A stretch of 64,000 bases of DNA from Candidatus Blochmannia sp. SNP (GTDB taxonomy: Bacteria > Pseudomonadota > Gammaproteobacteria > Enterobacterales > Enterobacteriaceae): contig NZ_CP144371.1 of the NCBI RefSeq assembly GCF_036549215.1, positions 372,001 through 436,000 on the forward strand, read 5' to 3'. The notes beneath the pieces were generated by a model. It saw nothing but the letters and a program-made list of their open reading frames with translations, was not told the DNA's origin and searched no databases. Position numbers and translations under genes: made by a program. Below are positions 42,766-53,322 of this stretch, piece by piece (the first letter of the stretch is position 1; every line of letters begins with the position of its first letter).

Positions 42766-44450
42766 ATTTGTTACCTCTTTAAAGATGTAATCAATAATAT
42801 TTGTTTTTTATTAAAGAATAGATGGTTTCTTAGCAGTCGTATCAAAGTGAAAAAATATGTCATATTATATGATATCTGTATTATGGTTATTTGTAGTACA
42901 ATATATTTTTAGTTAAAAATGAATCATTCAGTGTATATGATAATGGTATTATGGATACGTGTAATTACTAAAGTTTATTATGATAAACATCATATTGTTT
43001 TATTTATATAAAATATCTATAAATTGATATGAATATTTTATTGTCAGTGATTTTTGTTAAAACTATATGTAAAAGATAGTATTAATTAAACAATAAAAAT
43101 TATATTATACAATTATAAATATTAATATCTTTTTATAAATTATAAAATTATAATAATGGAATATTCTGAATAGAACTTATGAATATTTATTATAGACTGT
43201 TAATTTAGGATAAATTTTTTTAATATATATATAAGTAATACGTAATAATTGGTATTTATTTTTAGTTTTAGTTGCAGCTTTTAACTGTAGATTAAAATAA
43301 ATACTTTGATATTTAATTATATTTTTAATAAGAGTAAATATTATTAATACCTACAGTATATCATATGTATTTTAATTTTGTTTTGATATATAAATTAGTG
43401 TAGTAATCAGTGAAAACAGATAATATTTACATTTCAATTATATGATACGATCATAATTTTTAATATTTTATTTTTGTGTTTTATATCTTATTATTATTAT
43501 TATAAGATATAAACGTATAAAAATTGTAAAAGATAAATAAATAAAATTATTAATTTTTATATTTTTATAAAATAAATTAAATATAACTGTACAGATATTA
43601 AATATACATTTAATTATACGAATAAAATGATAACAATATTCGATAATATTTTATTATTAGATAATTTATTATGAGATTTATATAAACAAATAGAATAAAG
43701 ATGTTGTATATATATTATATATATAATGATTTCAAAAAAAAATAATTTTTAATAATGATAGCAAAGTTGTTATAAATTATTTAACAACTGTGGCTAGTTG
43801 TGTAACACTACGATAGTTATAAAATATATTATGAATTGATATATGTAGAGACGTAGTATAATTACGTATATCAATAATATATTTCATGTGTCAGTTAGTA
43901 TAGGCAGTTGGTTAGAAAATAAATCTAATGTAGTTAGTTAAATTTTGGTGAATAAATTGATTAGTGTACATGGAGTATTTTAAACTTTAATTATCAGTTA
44001 TAGTGTGATTTAATCATTTATTTAAATATAGGATTTTTAGAAGATATTTTATAAATTAATGTATTTAGATAAAAGTAAATGATTCAAACATAATTACAAT
44101 AATAACGAATAAATTTTAATATATTTAATCATACTACATTTTTTGAAAATTAGAGTTGTTTATGATTAAGTTATATGGTCTATTTAATTTTTTATGATGG
44201 AAATATTTTAATATTTTTTAATGTTGTGTATTCAATTATACAAATATTTATACATATTTAGTTTTATATCGCTATAATAGTAGCGTTTTTTAATTTTTTA
44301 TAAATATTTCAATGCTTAATTTATATAATTAAGAGTAAAAATAATTGTATAAAGTAAAACAATGGTTGTTAGATTAATTTTAAATGATTTTTGTATTGAA
44401 CATATTTTAATTGTTATTACAATAAACTGTTATAGTTTGGAGATGCAAGT
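42766..44450. other. 1.7-kb divergent non-coding gap between ribA and fabI
   Basis: Almost pure A/T. Contains a 12-bp hairpin (43480-43491 with 43502-43513) and a G/C-richer patch near 43780-43900 without an open frame. In E. coli the sap operon and others lie here; no remnant is recognisable. Confidence 0.55.
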
Positions 44451-45236
44451 ATGGCGTTACTTAGTAATAAACGGATTTTAATTACTGGAATGGCTAGTCA
44501 TCGCTCAATAGCCTATGGTATTGCTCAGGCTTTATATAGAGAAGGAGCCGAATTAGCTTTTACTTATCATACCAATAAATTAAAATTAAGAGTACAAGAT
44601 TTGTCTAAAAATTTTGGTTCTGATATTATATTACCATGTGATGTATCTGAGGATTTTTATATAGATCAATTATTTATTGAATTGAAAAAAAAATGGTTAA
44701 CTTTTGATGGGTTTGTTCATGCGATAGCATTTGCTCCTACTGAACAGTTGCAAGGTGATTATATTGATACTGTTACTCGTGAAGGTTTTGCGTTATCTCA
44801 TAGTATCGGTTCTTATAGTTTTGTGGGAATAGCTAAAGCATGTAGAAATATGTTAAATGATAAAGCATCTTTAGTTACGTTGACTTATTTGGGATCTATG
44901 CGTGCTATACCTAATTATAATGTAATGGGATTAGTTAAAGCTTCGTTAGAAGCTAATACTCGTTATATGGCTAATGCTATGGGACCAGAAGGAATTCGTG
45001 TTAATGCTATTTCTTGTGGGCCTGTGCGTACTTTAGCTTCTTCTGGTATTAAGAATTTTAAAAAGATGTTATCATCCTTTCAGAGGCAATCACCTATGCG
45101 TCGTAATATTTCTATAGAAGAAATTGGAAATGTTGCGGCATTTTTGTGTTCTAATTTATCATCTGGAATTACTGGGGAAATAATTTATGTTGATGGTGGG
45201 TTTAATATTGTTTCCGCTATAGGTGATGAAAAATGA
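44451..45236 (+). CDS. fabI: enoyl-ACP reductase (NADH), FabI
   Basis: Last step of each fatty acid elongation cycle: reduces enoyl-ACP with NADH. The 261 aa SDR protein has [16 protein letters not shown] at the N-terminus and the FabI catalytic pattern Tyr-X6-Lys in [10 protein letters not shown] (about residues 156-165), with the upstream Tyr in TYLG. Position 93, glycine in E. coli and a known site of triclosan and diazaborine resistance changes, is alanine here, as in some Gram-positive FabI. GGAG lies just upstream of the ATG. Confidence 0.96.
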   Translation: MALLSNKRILITGMASHRSIAYGIAQALYREGAELAFTYHTNKLKLRVQDLSKNFGSDIILPCDVSEDFYIDQLFIELKKKWLTFDGFVHAIAFAPTEQLQGDYIDTVTREGFALSHSIGSYSFVGIAKACRNMLNDKASLVTLTYLGSMRAIPNYNVMGLVKASLEANTRYMANAMGPEGIRVNAISCGPVRTLASSGIKNFKKMLSSFQRQSPMRRNISIEEIGNVAAFLCSNLSSGITGEIIYVDGGFNIVSAIGDEK

Positions 45237-45276
45237 CTTATATAAATAATGGTGGATTGTCTTGAATGAAATCTTC

Positions 45277-45292
45277 ATATATATATATATAT
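45277..45292. repeat. (AT)8 dinucleotide run
   Basis: Short AT repeat 40 bases after the fabI stop. Confidence 0.75.
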
Positions 45293-45397
45293 AATTTTTT
45301 TTATAAGAAGAATGTATATGAAGTTATTATTTGTAAAGAGTTTTAGGTTATGGCGTTTTGCATTAGAATATAGTATAAATTTTAAATTTTTAATAAA

Positions 45398-45431
45398 TAG
45401 CATTAAAAATATTTAACAATTTTTAATGCTA
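45398..45431. repeat. 13-bp perfect hairpin between fabI and ycbL
   Basis: TAGCATTAAAAAT (45398-45410) pairs with 45419-45431 around an 8-base loop. It ends 34 bases before the ycbL start. It may end the fabI transcript, but no T-run follows. Confidence 0.5.
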
Positions 45432-45465
45432 GAGATCCGTAAATAATAATAGGATATATAAAAAT

Positions 45466-46113
45466 ATGCAATATCATATTATACCAGTTACTTCTTTTAA
45501 TCAAAATTGTTCGATAATTTGGTGTGAAATAACACATGAAGCGGCTTTGGTAGATCCTGGAGGAGACACTAATAAAATACGATCAGAGGTGAATAATTTA
45601 GATGTAAAGATAGTTAAAATTTTATTAACTCACGGCCATATTGATCATGTAGGTAGCGCGGTTGAATTAAAGGAATATTATAGTGTTCCAATAATAGGAC
45701 CAAACAAAGCTGATCAGATATTGTTGGATAGTTTAGTTCTTCAATGTAATATGTTGGGTGTGGATGTTCCTAATAATACTGTTACAGTTGTTCCAGATTT
45801 TTGGTTAAAAGATGGTGATATGGTACAAGTAGGGTATGAAATTTTTAATGTGTTGCATTGCCCTGGGCATTCTCCAGGTCATGTAGTATACTGGAACAAA
45901 ATACAGAAATTTATAATTATGGGGGATGTATTATTTAAAGAAAATATTGGTCGCACAGATTTGCCAGGGGGGGACATTAAAACTTTAATTAATTCTATCA
46001 AGAACAAATTATTTTTATTGGGAGATGACATTACCTTTTTACCGGGTCATGGTGCCCAATCTACGATTGGGCACGAGCGTTTAAATAATACTTTTGTAGG
46101 TATTATACGATAG
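45466..46113 (+). CDS. gloC: type II glyoxalase-like hydrolase YcbL (GloC)
   Basis: Metallo-beta-lactamase-fold hydrolase; E. coli YcbL (GloC) splits S-lactoylglutathione, completing methylglyoxal detoxification. The 215 aa equal the E. coli length. Metal ligands are seen in LTHGHIDHVG (about residues 56-65), HCPGHSPGHV (about 133), and MGDVLF, with the final His in PGHGAQST. The residues needed for binuclear metal binding are complete. The order ycbL then aspC (convergent) is as in E. coli. Confidence 0.93.
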   Translation: MQYHIIPVTSFNQNCSIIWCEITHEAALVDPGGDTNKIRSEVNNLDVKIVKILLTHGHIDHVGSAVELKEYYSVPIIGPNKADQILLDSLVLQCNMLGVDVPNNTVTVVPDFWLKDGDMVQVGYEIFNVLHCPGHSPGHVVYWNKIQKFIIMGDVLFKENIGRTDLPGGDIKTLINSIKNKLFLLGDDITFLPGHGAQSTIGHERLNNTFVGIIR

Positions 46114-46237
46114 ATAAGATTTATTTCGTTACAGTATAATATAGCAATAGCCACAATATATAGTATGCGCATAAAATAGATCTTAGTATTTACAAATATT
46201 TTGTCTATTAAATTATAGGTTTTTTATTTAGATATAG

Positions 46238-47452
46238 TTACATTTCATTCAGAGTTTTAATAATAGATCTACATACATAAACAATATTATCATTTGATAA
46301 TCCAGCTAAATTAATTCTACCAGCACCTACTAGGTATACTCCGAATTTATTTCGTAATTTCATTACTTGATTTTCATTTAATCCTATAAAAGAAAACATT
46401 CCACATTGGTTTTTAATAAAACTGAAGTCTATATTTTCATTATTATTTTTTAAAGTATTAAAAAATAATTTTCGCATATAATTAATATGTTCTCGCATAT
46501 TTTTTAGTTCTTCTTCCCATATATCGCGCAAGTTTTTATTGTTTAATATTAAAGAAACAATAGATGCACCATGAGCTGGTGGGTTAGAGTAATTACCGCG
46601 AATGATGACACGCAATTGACTTAACACTCGATTTGAATCATCGTTATTGTTAGTTATTATAGTACATGCTCCTATTCTTTCATTATATAATCCGAAATTT
46701 TTTGAATAAGAATTGCATACTATCAATTCTGCATTTTTTTTACAGAAAACATATAATCCTGCGATATCTTCTTTCAATCCACGGGAAAATCCCTGATAAG
46801 CTAGATCAAATAAAGGCAGCCATCCGTTTTTTTCCGATAATTCTGATAGAATATTCCATTGTTCAATGTTAGGATCGATACCTGTAGGATTATGGCAGCA
46901 ACAATGAAATAATACCACATCATTAGGTTTAACATTTTTTAAACTTGAATATAATTCATCAAAATTTAGTGAATGAGTTATATTATTATAATAAGGATAG
47001 GTACATATTTCCAATCCTGCGGCGAGAAAAATATTTTTATGATTTACCCAACTGGGAGAGCTTATCCATATGCGTTTGGATTTAGTATTTTTTACTATAA
47101 ATTCAGCTGCTATACGTAATGCACCAGTCCCTCCAGGTGCTTGAACGGTTCTTATGCGTTCTTTTGAAATAACAGAGCTATTATTATCATCATCATTTAC
47201 TCCAAATAATAAACACTGAGTAGCTGTATTAAAGGAATGCATGCCTTCTATGCTGAGATAATTTTTAGTGGTTTCATGTTTTAATAACCATTCTTCAGCT
47301 TGTTTAACGCTAGCTAAAACAGGAGTATTTTTAATTTTATCAATGTATACGCCTATACCTAGATTTATTTTGTGTTTTCGTTTGTCAGCATCGTAAATTT
47401 CTGATAAACCAAGAATTGGATCGGCAGGTGCCATTGTAATAGATTTAAACAT
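46238..47452 (-). CDS. aspC: aspartate aminotransferase
   Basis: PLP enzyme interconverting aspartate and oxaloacetate with glutamate; the family also transaminates aromatic keto acids. The PLP lysine is in NSYSKNFGLYNER (about residue 248), with LFHCCCHNPTGIDP and the substrate Arg region near the C-terminus. The ATG at 47452 (MFKSITMAPADPILGL) aligns with E. coli MFENITAAPADPILGL; an upstream in-frame start adds five residues. It may also supply the last step of Tyr/Phe synthesis if tyrB is lost (inference). Confidence 0.95.
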   Translation of the reverse strand: MFKSITMAPADPILGLSEIYDADKRKHKINLGIGVYIDKIKNTPVLASVKQAEEWLLKHETTKNYLSIEGMHSFNTATQCLLFGVNDDDNNSSVISKERIRTVQAPGGTGALRIAAEFIVKNTKSKRIWISSPSWVNHKNIFLAAGLEICTYPYYNNITHSLNFDELYSSLKNVKPNDVVLFHCCCHNPTGIDPNIEQWNILSELSEKNGWLPLFDLAYQGFSRGLKEDIAGLYVFCKKNAELIVCNSYSKNFGLYNERIGACTIITNNNDDSNRVLSQLRVIIRGNYSNPPAHGASIVSLILNNKNLRDIWEEELKNMREHINYMRKLFFNTLKNNNENIDFSFIKNQCGMFSFIGLNENQVMKLRNKFGVYLVGAGRINLAGLSNDNIVYVCRSIIKTLNEM

Positions 47453-47670
47453 AACGTACGTCCACATTCGTTGTAATTATGCAGGATTCCCTATTTATAT
47501 CAAAACTATTATTTTTTTCCAACTATTAATATTACATTTTTTAATTAAAATGCGAAATATAATGAATTCTATAGTTTTAGATATCTATTATTTATTATAG
47601 ATTATTTATCTTTCTAATATTTTAATAACATCTATTTTATTTATGTAAATTTATATAAATATAAGTATTA

Positions 47671-49077
47671 TTAAAAATTAATATTTTTTGGCGCTCTAGG
47701 AAAAGGGATAACATCTCTGATATTTTTTATTCCTGTAACATATATCATTAATCTTTCAAAACCTAGTCCGAATCCTGAGTGAGGTACTGTTCCGTATCGT
47801 CTTAAATCACGATACCACCAATAATTTTCTTGTGTTAAATTGTTCTCTTGTAATCTTTGATCTAATGATGATAACCTTTCTTCTCTCTGTGAACCTCCAA
47901 TTATTTCTCCAATTCCAGGTACTAAAATATCCATAGATGCTACAGTTTGGTTATCATCATTTAAACGCATGTAGAAAGCTTTGATATTTTTTGGATAATT
48001 TTTTACTATTACGGGAGATTTAAAATATTCTTCTGATAAATATTTTTCATGTTCAGAGAATAAATCTATTCCCCAATGTACTGGAATATTAAATTGTTTA
48101 TTAGATATTTTTAATAATTTTATTGCCTCAGTATACTCTATACAGTTAAATTTAATATTAGTGAAATTTTCTAATCGGGTAATAATATTCTTATCTATTT
48201 TATCGATAAAATATTTTATATCATCGGAACGTTCTTTAAGGAGTATTACGATGATATCTTTAAGTAAAGATTCTGCTAAAACAATAATATCATCTAAAGT
48301 CATAAATGCTGCTTCTGGTTCTATCATCCAAAATTCTGATAAATGACGATTGGTATTGGAATATTCTGCTCTAAAAGTTGGACCAAAAGTGTATACTTTT
48401 GATAATGCACAAGCATAGGCTTCAGCATTTAATTGACCTGATACTGTTAAAAAAGCTTCTTTACCAAAGAAATTATGGGCGTCATAAGTATTCGTTTTTT
48501 CTTTTGAATTATATAAAACTTTCTGACTCTTTGAAGTAGAAACACAGAACATTTTTCCATTTCCTTCGGTATCGTATGCGGTAATTATAGGGGTAGGAAC
48601 CCATATAAATCCTTGCTTGTGCATAAAGTTATGGATAGCCTGTGATAATGTGTGTCTGATGCGTGCAACGGCTCCAATTATATTGGTACGTGGTCTTAGA
48701 TGAGAAACTTCACGTAGATACTTCATAGTGTGGTTTTTAGCTGTTATTGGGTAAGTGCCAGGGTTTTCTATCCATCCTAGTATTTTAATATTTTTTGCAA
48801 TTACTTCAACACGTTGCTTCGTCCCAATGGATTCGGATACGATCCCATCAATTGTAACTGAGCAACCACTAGTCAAATGTAATATTTCGTTTTTATAATT
48901 ATATAAATTATTGTATGCAATTATTTGTAGTGGGTCTATGCAAGAACCATCGTAGATATCAAGAAAGGAAATTTTAGCTTTAGAATCACGCCGGGTTCGA
49001 ATCCAACCCTGTATAGTAACTTCAGTATTTTTTGATATATAACCGTACAATATATCTGCTACTGATACTACATTCAT
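47671..49077 (-). CDS. asnS: asparaginyl-tRNA synthetase
   Basis: Class IIb synthetase charging tRNA-Asn; 468 aa (E. coli 466). N-terminal OB fold ([27 protein letters not shown]), then motif 2 [25 protein letters not shown] and motif 3 [15 protein letters not shown], ending [13 protein letters not shown]. The ATG at 49077 follows GGAGGA by seven bases; an upstream in-frame start adds five unmatched residues. In E. coli ompF sits between aspC and asnS; only 218 bases remain here. Confidence 0.96.
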   Translation of the reverse strand: MNVVSVADILYGYISKNTEVTIQGWIRTRRDSKAKISFLDIYDGSCIDPLQIIAYNNLYNYKNEILHLTSGCSVTIDGIVSESIGTKQRVEVIAKNIKILGWIENPGTYPITAKNHTMKYLREVSHLRPRTNIIGAVARIRHTLSQAIHNFMHKQGFIWVPTPIITAYDTEGNGKMFCVSTSKSQKVLYNSKEKTNTYDAHNFFGKEAFLTVSGQLNAEAYACALSKVYTFGPTFRAEYSNTNRHLSEFWMIEPEAAFMTLDDIIVLAESLLKDIIVILLKERSDDIKYFIDKIDKNIITRLENFTNIKFNCIEYTEAIKLLKISNKQFNIPVHWGIDLFSEHEKYLSEEYFKSPVIVKNYPKNIKAFYMRLNDDNQTVASMDILVPGIGEIIGGSQREERLSSLDQRLQENNLTQENYWWYRDLRRYGTVPHSGFGLGFERLMIYVTGIKNIRDVIPFPRAPKNINF

Positions 49078-49277
49078 ACTATAATCCTCCAAATTTTTTA
49101 AACTAATAATATTGCTGTGTTATTTATAATTTAAAATTAAAACACATATCGTTATATGTTTTAATTGATTAAAGATATTACGAGATATGATTTATATAAT
49201 TTTTAAGATATATTTGTGTCTTCAGTATAAATAATTGTTAAAATTTAATTCAATATTCTGATATACTTTTACATACA

Positions 49278-49796
49278 TCAGAATATTGTATTTTTTTTGA
49301 ATAATCCAACTTTTAAGTCAGTTGCGGTATAAATTATTTTTCCATCACATAATACTTCACCATCAGCCATACCCATAGTTAGTTTTCTGTTAATAATTCT
49401 ACGGAAATGAATAAGATAAGTAACTTTTTTAGATGTAGGCAAAATTTGACCAGTAAACTTAACTTCTTTTACCCCTAAAGCACGGCCTTTTCCCTCTCCT
49501 CCAAGCCACCCAAGGTAGAACCCTACTAACTGCCACATAGCATCTAACCCTAAACATCCCGGCATAACTGGGTCTTTTATGAAATGACAATTAAAAAACC
49601 ACATATCTGATTGAATATCTAATTCTGCTTCTATAAATCCTTTATTATAATTTCCTCCATTTTTAGTCATTTTTATTACTCGATCCATCATAAGCATATT
49701 AGGAGCTGGCAGTGTAGGTCCATTTTTGCCAAATAGCTCACCTCTGCTAGAAGCTAATAGATCTTCCTTTGTATATGATTCACGCTTATTAATCAT
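49278..49796 (-). CDS. fabA: 3-hydroxydecanoyl-ACP dehydratase/isomerase
   Basis: Dehydrates 3-hydroxydecanoyl-ACP and isomerises the product to the cis-3 form, the branch point for unsaturated fatty acids. Active His and Asp are in [22 protein letters not shown] (about residues 70-84). The ATG at 49796 ([16 protein letters not shown]) gives exactly 172 aa as in E. coli; the in-frame upstream extension is unmatched. Retention suggests the membrane still needs unsaturated fatty acids; fabB would be required and is not in the window. Confidence 0.96.
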   Translation of the reverse strand: MINKRESYTKEDLLASSRGELFGKNGPTLPAPNMLMMDRVIKMTKNGGNYNKGFIEAELDIQSDMWFFNCHFIKDPVMPGCLGLDAMWQLVGFYLGWLGGEGKGRALGVKEVKFTGQILPTSKKVTYLIHFRRIINRKLTMGMADGEVLCDGKIIYTATDLKVGLFKKNTIF

Positions 49797-50521
49797 AGTA
49801 TATCTCATTCTATGTATATATCTTCTTATATTAAAGATAATAAAATGTAACAATTGTTAAAATGTGGATACACCCTACGGTGAAAACAGTTATTTTATAA
49901 TATATAGTTGTTTTATTAGATAATGAAAAATTTTTTACTAAAACAAAAATTTTAAATTATTATGGTTTAATGAAATTTGGAGTTTTACATAAATGTTTAT
50001 AAATTAATTCTATTATATTTATTTTAGTCTAGAAATATTATTGTTTATTAAATATACAATCATTTATTTAAAAAGGTATAATTAAGTTTAATATATATTA
50101 TGCGTAGAAAATATATCTATTAAATATAGAATATAATAAAATATATCATTATCAGTGATGATAATAGAATTCATTTATTATTTAACGTGATCATTATTTA
50201 CTAAAATTTAATATAATAGTTAGTGGTTTAATATTTAAGGCGGTAATTAATATATATAAAATAAGGAGTTTATAATTTATAAAACTATAGGAATGATTAG
50301 TTAGATTATATATTTTAATTATAGTTAATCATTGTGCTATTTATTGAATTTAATACTGAGTAACAGATGGGATAGATATTACAAAATTAGAGTTTATTAT
50401 GGTAAACCATTTGTAGTAGTATGCGGAACATATCGTGGAATAATTAATATGGTGTAGAATGATTATGTATGTATCTTAATAATATTCATTATTATATGTA
50501 GGTTATATAATGTATGAGCAT
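49797..50521. other. non-coding gap between fabA and hspQ
   Basis: 725 A/T-rich bases. A 7-bp hairpin with GTGA loop (ATTATCA / TGATAAT, about 50150-50168) is the only small structure seen. No gene. Confidence 0.5.
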
Positions 50522-50839
50522 TCAATTTCTTAGTCGGGGCGTTTGAAGTTGCAAACGAATGGATGCAGAAAGTTCATCTAAAGTGCTTTGCTCTGGGTGT
50601 ATATGGGTATTTTCATATCCTAATTGAACTTCTGCTAAATAAGTGTGCATAGGTTTTCCGTTTTCATCTTCCATCACAACATGATACCATGGAGATTTAC
50701 GTAAAGTGTCGTTTTTTGTAATTTCATCTAAAGTTGGTTTTTCAAGAGAATATTCTGGATCTATATCTATGACTACTCCCAAATATCCCAACAACTTATG
50801 TCGAACTTGTTGTCCGATTCCAAATTTACTAGTTATCAT
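50522..50839 (-). CDS. hspQ: heat shock protein HspQ (YccV)
   Basis: Small hemimethylated-DNA-binding-like protein (105 aa) known in E. coli as a heat-shock factor that acts as a specificity enhancer for Lon. [29 protein letters not shown] at the N-terminus and [21 protein letters not shown] in the middle are strongly conserved; ends QLQTPRLRN. The ATG at 50839 follows AGGAG and gives the E. coli length; the upstream extension of 21 residues is unmatched. Confidence 0.94.
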   Translation of the reverse strand: MITSKFGIGQQVRHKLLGYLGVVIDIDPEYSLEKPTLDEITKNDTLRKSPWYHVVMEDENGKPMHTYLAEVQLGYENTHIHPEQSTLDELSASIRLQLQTPRLRN

Positions 50840-51047
50840 ATAATCTCCTGTAAAATATTGTTTATCAGAGATAATAGATATGGGGCGATATAATAAAATC
50901 AAGGGTAAATTATTATTAAGTAGATTAAATATAAATAAAGAATTATTTTTGTTATTTAGTCTTAAATAAGTGTAATAGGTTTTATTTTAAATATTAAAAT
51001 TTTTAAATAAAACAATTTATCCTAAATTCGACATAGTATTTGTTATA

Positions 51048-51377
51048 CTATAAGCATTTAATGGGTTTAGGAAGACCTGAAATTTTTGCAATTTTTTGAG
51101 CTGCAGACCCTTTTGGAAATAATCGAATAAGAAATTGGCTATTTCCTTTTTCTTTACCATATTTAAGTGCTATAGCATTAATTAATATTCTGATTTTTGG
51201 TAACGCGTTGAATTCCATGTAGAATTTTCGTACGAAATATATAATTTCCCAATGTATTGTATTCAGTGTAATGCCTTCTAGTTTAGCTAAGTAAATAGCA
51301 ATGTCTTCATTCCAGTCTTCGACATGTATCAAATAGCCTTGCTCATTAATGCTAGCATTTATTTGGCTGTATTTCAC
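51048..51377 (-). CDS. tusE: sulfur relay protein TusE (YccK)
   Basis: Last sulfur carrier of the Tus relay, passing persulfide sulfur to MnmA for 2-thiouridine at the wobble base of Lys, Glu and Gln tRNAs. The 109 aa match E. coli, including FPKGSAAQKIAKISGLPKPIKCL with the active cysteine second to last. The start is GTG at 51377, six bases after AGGAG; no ATG is available. It bears on the decoding of AAA/AAG together with the unusual tRNA-Lys nearby. Confidence 0.93.
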   Translation of the reverse strand: MKYSQINASINEQGYLIHVEDWNEDIAIYLAKLEGITLNTIHWEIIYFVRKFYMEFNALPKIRILINAIALKYGKEKGNSQFLIRLFPKGSAAQKIAKISGLPKPIKCL

Positions 51378-51747
51378 AAATTTCTCCTAAATTATTTAAT
51401 TGTTATTATTGTTAAGTAATAATTCTCAGAAAATAAGTTAATATTTAAATTTAAATATGAATAGAATAAATATTCTTTATTAACATGTATATTTTAATAT
51501 AGGTAAACTTTATGTAATTTTATCATTAAATATATCTTATATATTAAGTTTAATATATACTTAATATTACTTTTAAATCATGCAACTAAATGTGGTTCTA
51601 TTATTTATAGGTATTATTTTTTAATATTCAGTATTAATTGAATATAAGACTAATGATTTTGATCATATACATTATATGCTATATAAAAGTATAGATGTTG
51701 TACTATTAAGGGTTTGATAGAACTAATTTTGTTATTTTAATTTTTTT
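51378..51747. other. divergent gap upstream of tRNA-Ser and tusE
   Basis: 370 A/T-rich bases; promoters of tRNA-Ser and tusE are expected, but no strong box pair was recognised. No gene. Confidence 0.5.
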
Positions 51748-51831
51748 GGAGGAGTGGCCGAGTGGCTTAAGGCGCCGGTCTTGAAAATCGGTAGTGAAAA
51801 ACATTCTAGAGTTCGAATCTCTACTCCTCCG
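51748..51831 (+). tRNA. serT: tRNA-Ser (UGA)
   Basis: The 7-bp acceptor stem GGAGGAG/CTCCTCC is complete. The anticodon stem CCGGT/ATCGG has loop CTTGAAA, anticodon TGA at 51782-51784. A long variable arm (AGTG/CATT) and the T-arm TAGAG-TTCGAAT-CTCTA complete a class II tRNA. The discriminator is G, as SerRS tolerates. CCA is not encoded. The position next to tusE matches E. coli serT. Confidence 0.96.
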
Positions 51832-51867
51832 AAAGATTTTATTAATCATTATGTTCAACAAATATTT

Positions 51868-51956
51868 TATAAAATGATTGATGTAAAGATCATATTTTTA
51901 TATTTGATTCTAATACCAATGATATTAGCTATGTATGCTACATCAATCATTTTATA
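51868..51956 (+). other. 89-base structured segment after tRNA-Ser
   Basis: An 18-bp perfect outer stem (51868-51885 with 51939-51956) encloses 53 bases that contain a smaller hairpin (CTAATA / TATTAG). It starts 36 bases after tRNA-Ser and would fold in its primary transcript. It may guide 3' processing or termination, or be a small RNA. A 67-codon frame crossing tRNA-Ser here is chance. Confidence 0.45.
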
Positions 51957-52026
51957 GTAAGAATTAGAGCAAATTTTATAGTGAACTTAAGGGAGTCTAT
52001 CAGAAGATACACGTTATGATATTAAT

Positions 52027-52042
52027 TACCGCGATAGCGGTA
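52027..52042 (+). terminator. possible terminator between converging tRNAs
   Basis: TACCGC (52027-52032), GATA loop, GCGGTA (52037-52042), then TATTTTATAT. A compact G/C-rich stem in A/T DNA, placed between tRNA-Ser (plus) and tRNA-Lys (minus). Confidence 0.45.
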
Positions 52043-52048
52043 TATTTT

Positions 52049-52064
52049 ATATATATATATATAC
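52049..52064. repeat. (AT)8 dinucleotide run
   Basis: Short AT repeat just after the 52027 hairpin. Confidence 0.7.
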
Positions 52065-52131
52065 TACGACTAAAGGTTATACAATCTAATCACGTACACA
52101 TCACAGCATAAAGAAATGTTAAATATCTTAT

Positions 52132-52205
52132 TGGGCCGTGTAGGATTTGAACCTACAACCAATTGATTAAGAGTCAACTGCTCTGCCATATTGAGCTAAC
52201 GACCC
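52132..52205 (-). tRNA. tRNA-Lys with CUU anticodon
   Basis: Acceptor GGGTCGT/ACGGCCC, D-stem GCTC/GAGC, anticodon stem GTTGA/TCAAT and T-arm GTAGG-TTCAAAT-CCTAC closely follow E. coli tRNA-Lys. The anticodon loop is CTCTTAA, giving CTT (complement AAG at 52169-52171), where E. coli has only TTT. It would read AAG and not AAA. The discriminator is A; no CCA is encoded. It is one base longer than usual in the D-loop. Recognition as tRNA-Lys is firm; the anticodon is the oddity. Confidence 0.93.
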
Positions 52206-52511
52206 GATTACTTTATACTATATGCTATATAGTAGCATACTAGAATTAAAATTCTAGTTTTGAGTATTGATCATTTTTAAAATTATAATAATGATTATTA
52301 TGTAAAATAGTGATTTTTAGGCATTTTTAGATGATTTGATTTATTTGTGTTTTTACATAATATAATAGAAACTATGTGTATGGTAATAACTGCTGTAATA
52401 ATATATTATATATTGTTTGAAATATAATATATTATTGTACGTATTTGATAGTAGCCAGTTTTAAAGGTTAATAATATTGTAATTACATTAAAATTAGTTA
52501 TGATAAGCATT
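52206..52511. other. divergent gap between tRNA-Lys and pgsA
   Basis: 306 bases. Two small perfect hairpins lie at its left end: TATGCTA/TAGCATA (52221-52239, 5-base loop) and ACTAGAATT/AATTCTAGT (52239-52258) followed by TTTT. They sit directly upstream of the tRNA-Lys gene. Nothing else is recognised. Confidence 0.5.
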
Positions 52512-53066
52512 ATGGATTTTATTAATATACCAACATATCTTACTTTATTTCGAGTTGTTGTGGCACCATTGTTTACAATGCTATTTTATTTACCCATGAG
52601 TTGGGCACCGATGGTATGCACTGTTACATTTTTTGTTGCAGCTATGACAGATTGGTTTGATGGATTTCTAGCTCGTCGTTGGAAACAAACTACTAGTTTT
52701 GGTAAATTTTTAGATCCAGTAGCAGATAAAGTGATGATAATTGCAGCACTTGTTTTAATAGCTGAGCATTTTCATGTGTGGTGGGTTACATTACCAGCTT
52801 CTAGTATAATTATTCGTGAAGTTATTATATTAGCATTGCGTGAATGGGTAGCGGGAATTGGTAGTAGTAGTAATGGAATTGAAGTGTCTTGGATTAGTAA
52901 AATTAAAACATGTATACAAATGTCAGCCTTAACCGCATTACTGTGGAGTCCTTATGAATGGATAGTGATTACAGGAGTTATCGCGTTATATATTTCGGTT
53001 TTATTAACGTTTTGGTCTATGTGTGCTTATTTATATTATGCGTGGCATAACTTATGTAGTTGTTGA
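52512..53066 (+). CDS. pgsA: CDP-diacylglycerol-glycerol-3-phosphate 3-phosphatidyltransferase
   Basis: Makes phosphatidylglycerophosphate, entry to the anionic phospholipids used by ClsA. Inner-membrane protein of 184 aa with the CDP-alcohol phosphotransferase signature [24 protein letters not shown] (about residues 55-80), and at least four hydrophobic segments. The ATG at 52512 ([14 protein letters not shown]) aligns with E. coli MQFNIPTLLTLFR; an in-frame ATG at 52500 adds four residues, and neither has a strong ribosome site. Neighbouring tRNA-Cys and tRNA-Leu are as in E. coli, but the tRNA-Gly of that cluster is missing. Confidence 0.95.
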   Translation: MDFINIPTYLTLFRVVVAPLFTMLFYLPMSWAPMVCTVTFFVAAMTDWFDGFLARRWKQTTSFGKFLDPVADKVMIIAALVLIAEHFHVWWVTLPASSIIIREVIILALREWVAGIGSSSNGIEVSWISKIKTCIQMSALTALLWSPYEWIVITGVIALYISVLLTFWSMCAYLYYAWHNLCSC

Positions 53067-53237
53067 TTATATAATGTTATGATTTTGAGATATAAAATAA
53101 CTAAATATTTGGTTTATCAGTATGTGATACATCAAATTATCATAAAGTTTATCAGTATATAAATGTATTAATTAATGTGTTAAATCGACTTATAATATGA
53201 TTATATATCATATATTTGTTTTGTGTGTATTTTATGT

Positions 53238-53308
53238 AGCGCGTTGGCAGAGTGGTTATGCAGCGGATTGCAAATCCGTGTAGCTCGGTTCAATCCCGAG
53301 GCGCGCTT
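53238..53308 (+). tRNA. cysT: tRNA-Cys (GCA)
   Basis: A 71-base tRNA with acceptor AGCGCGT/GCGCGCT, anticodon stem GCGGA/TCCGT and anticodon GCA at 53270-53272. The T-arm is CTCGG-TTCAATC-CCGAG. The discriminator T73 is the main CysRS identity base. The first base is A (G in E. coli), paired with T72. No CCA encoded. A TATAAT hexamer lies at 53191-53196 upstream. Confidence 0.96.
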
Positions 53309-53322
53309 TTTATTTTTGAATA

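Noticed and set aside
51754-51957. 67-codon frame
   Set aside because: Runs through tRNA-Ser and the fold after it; chance.
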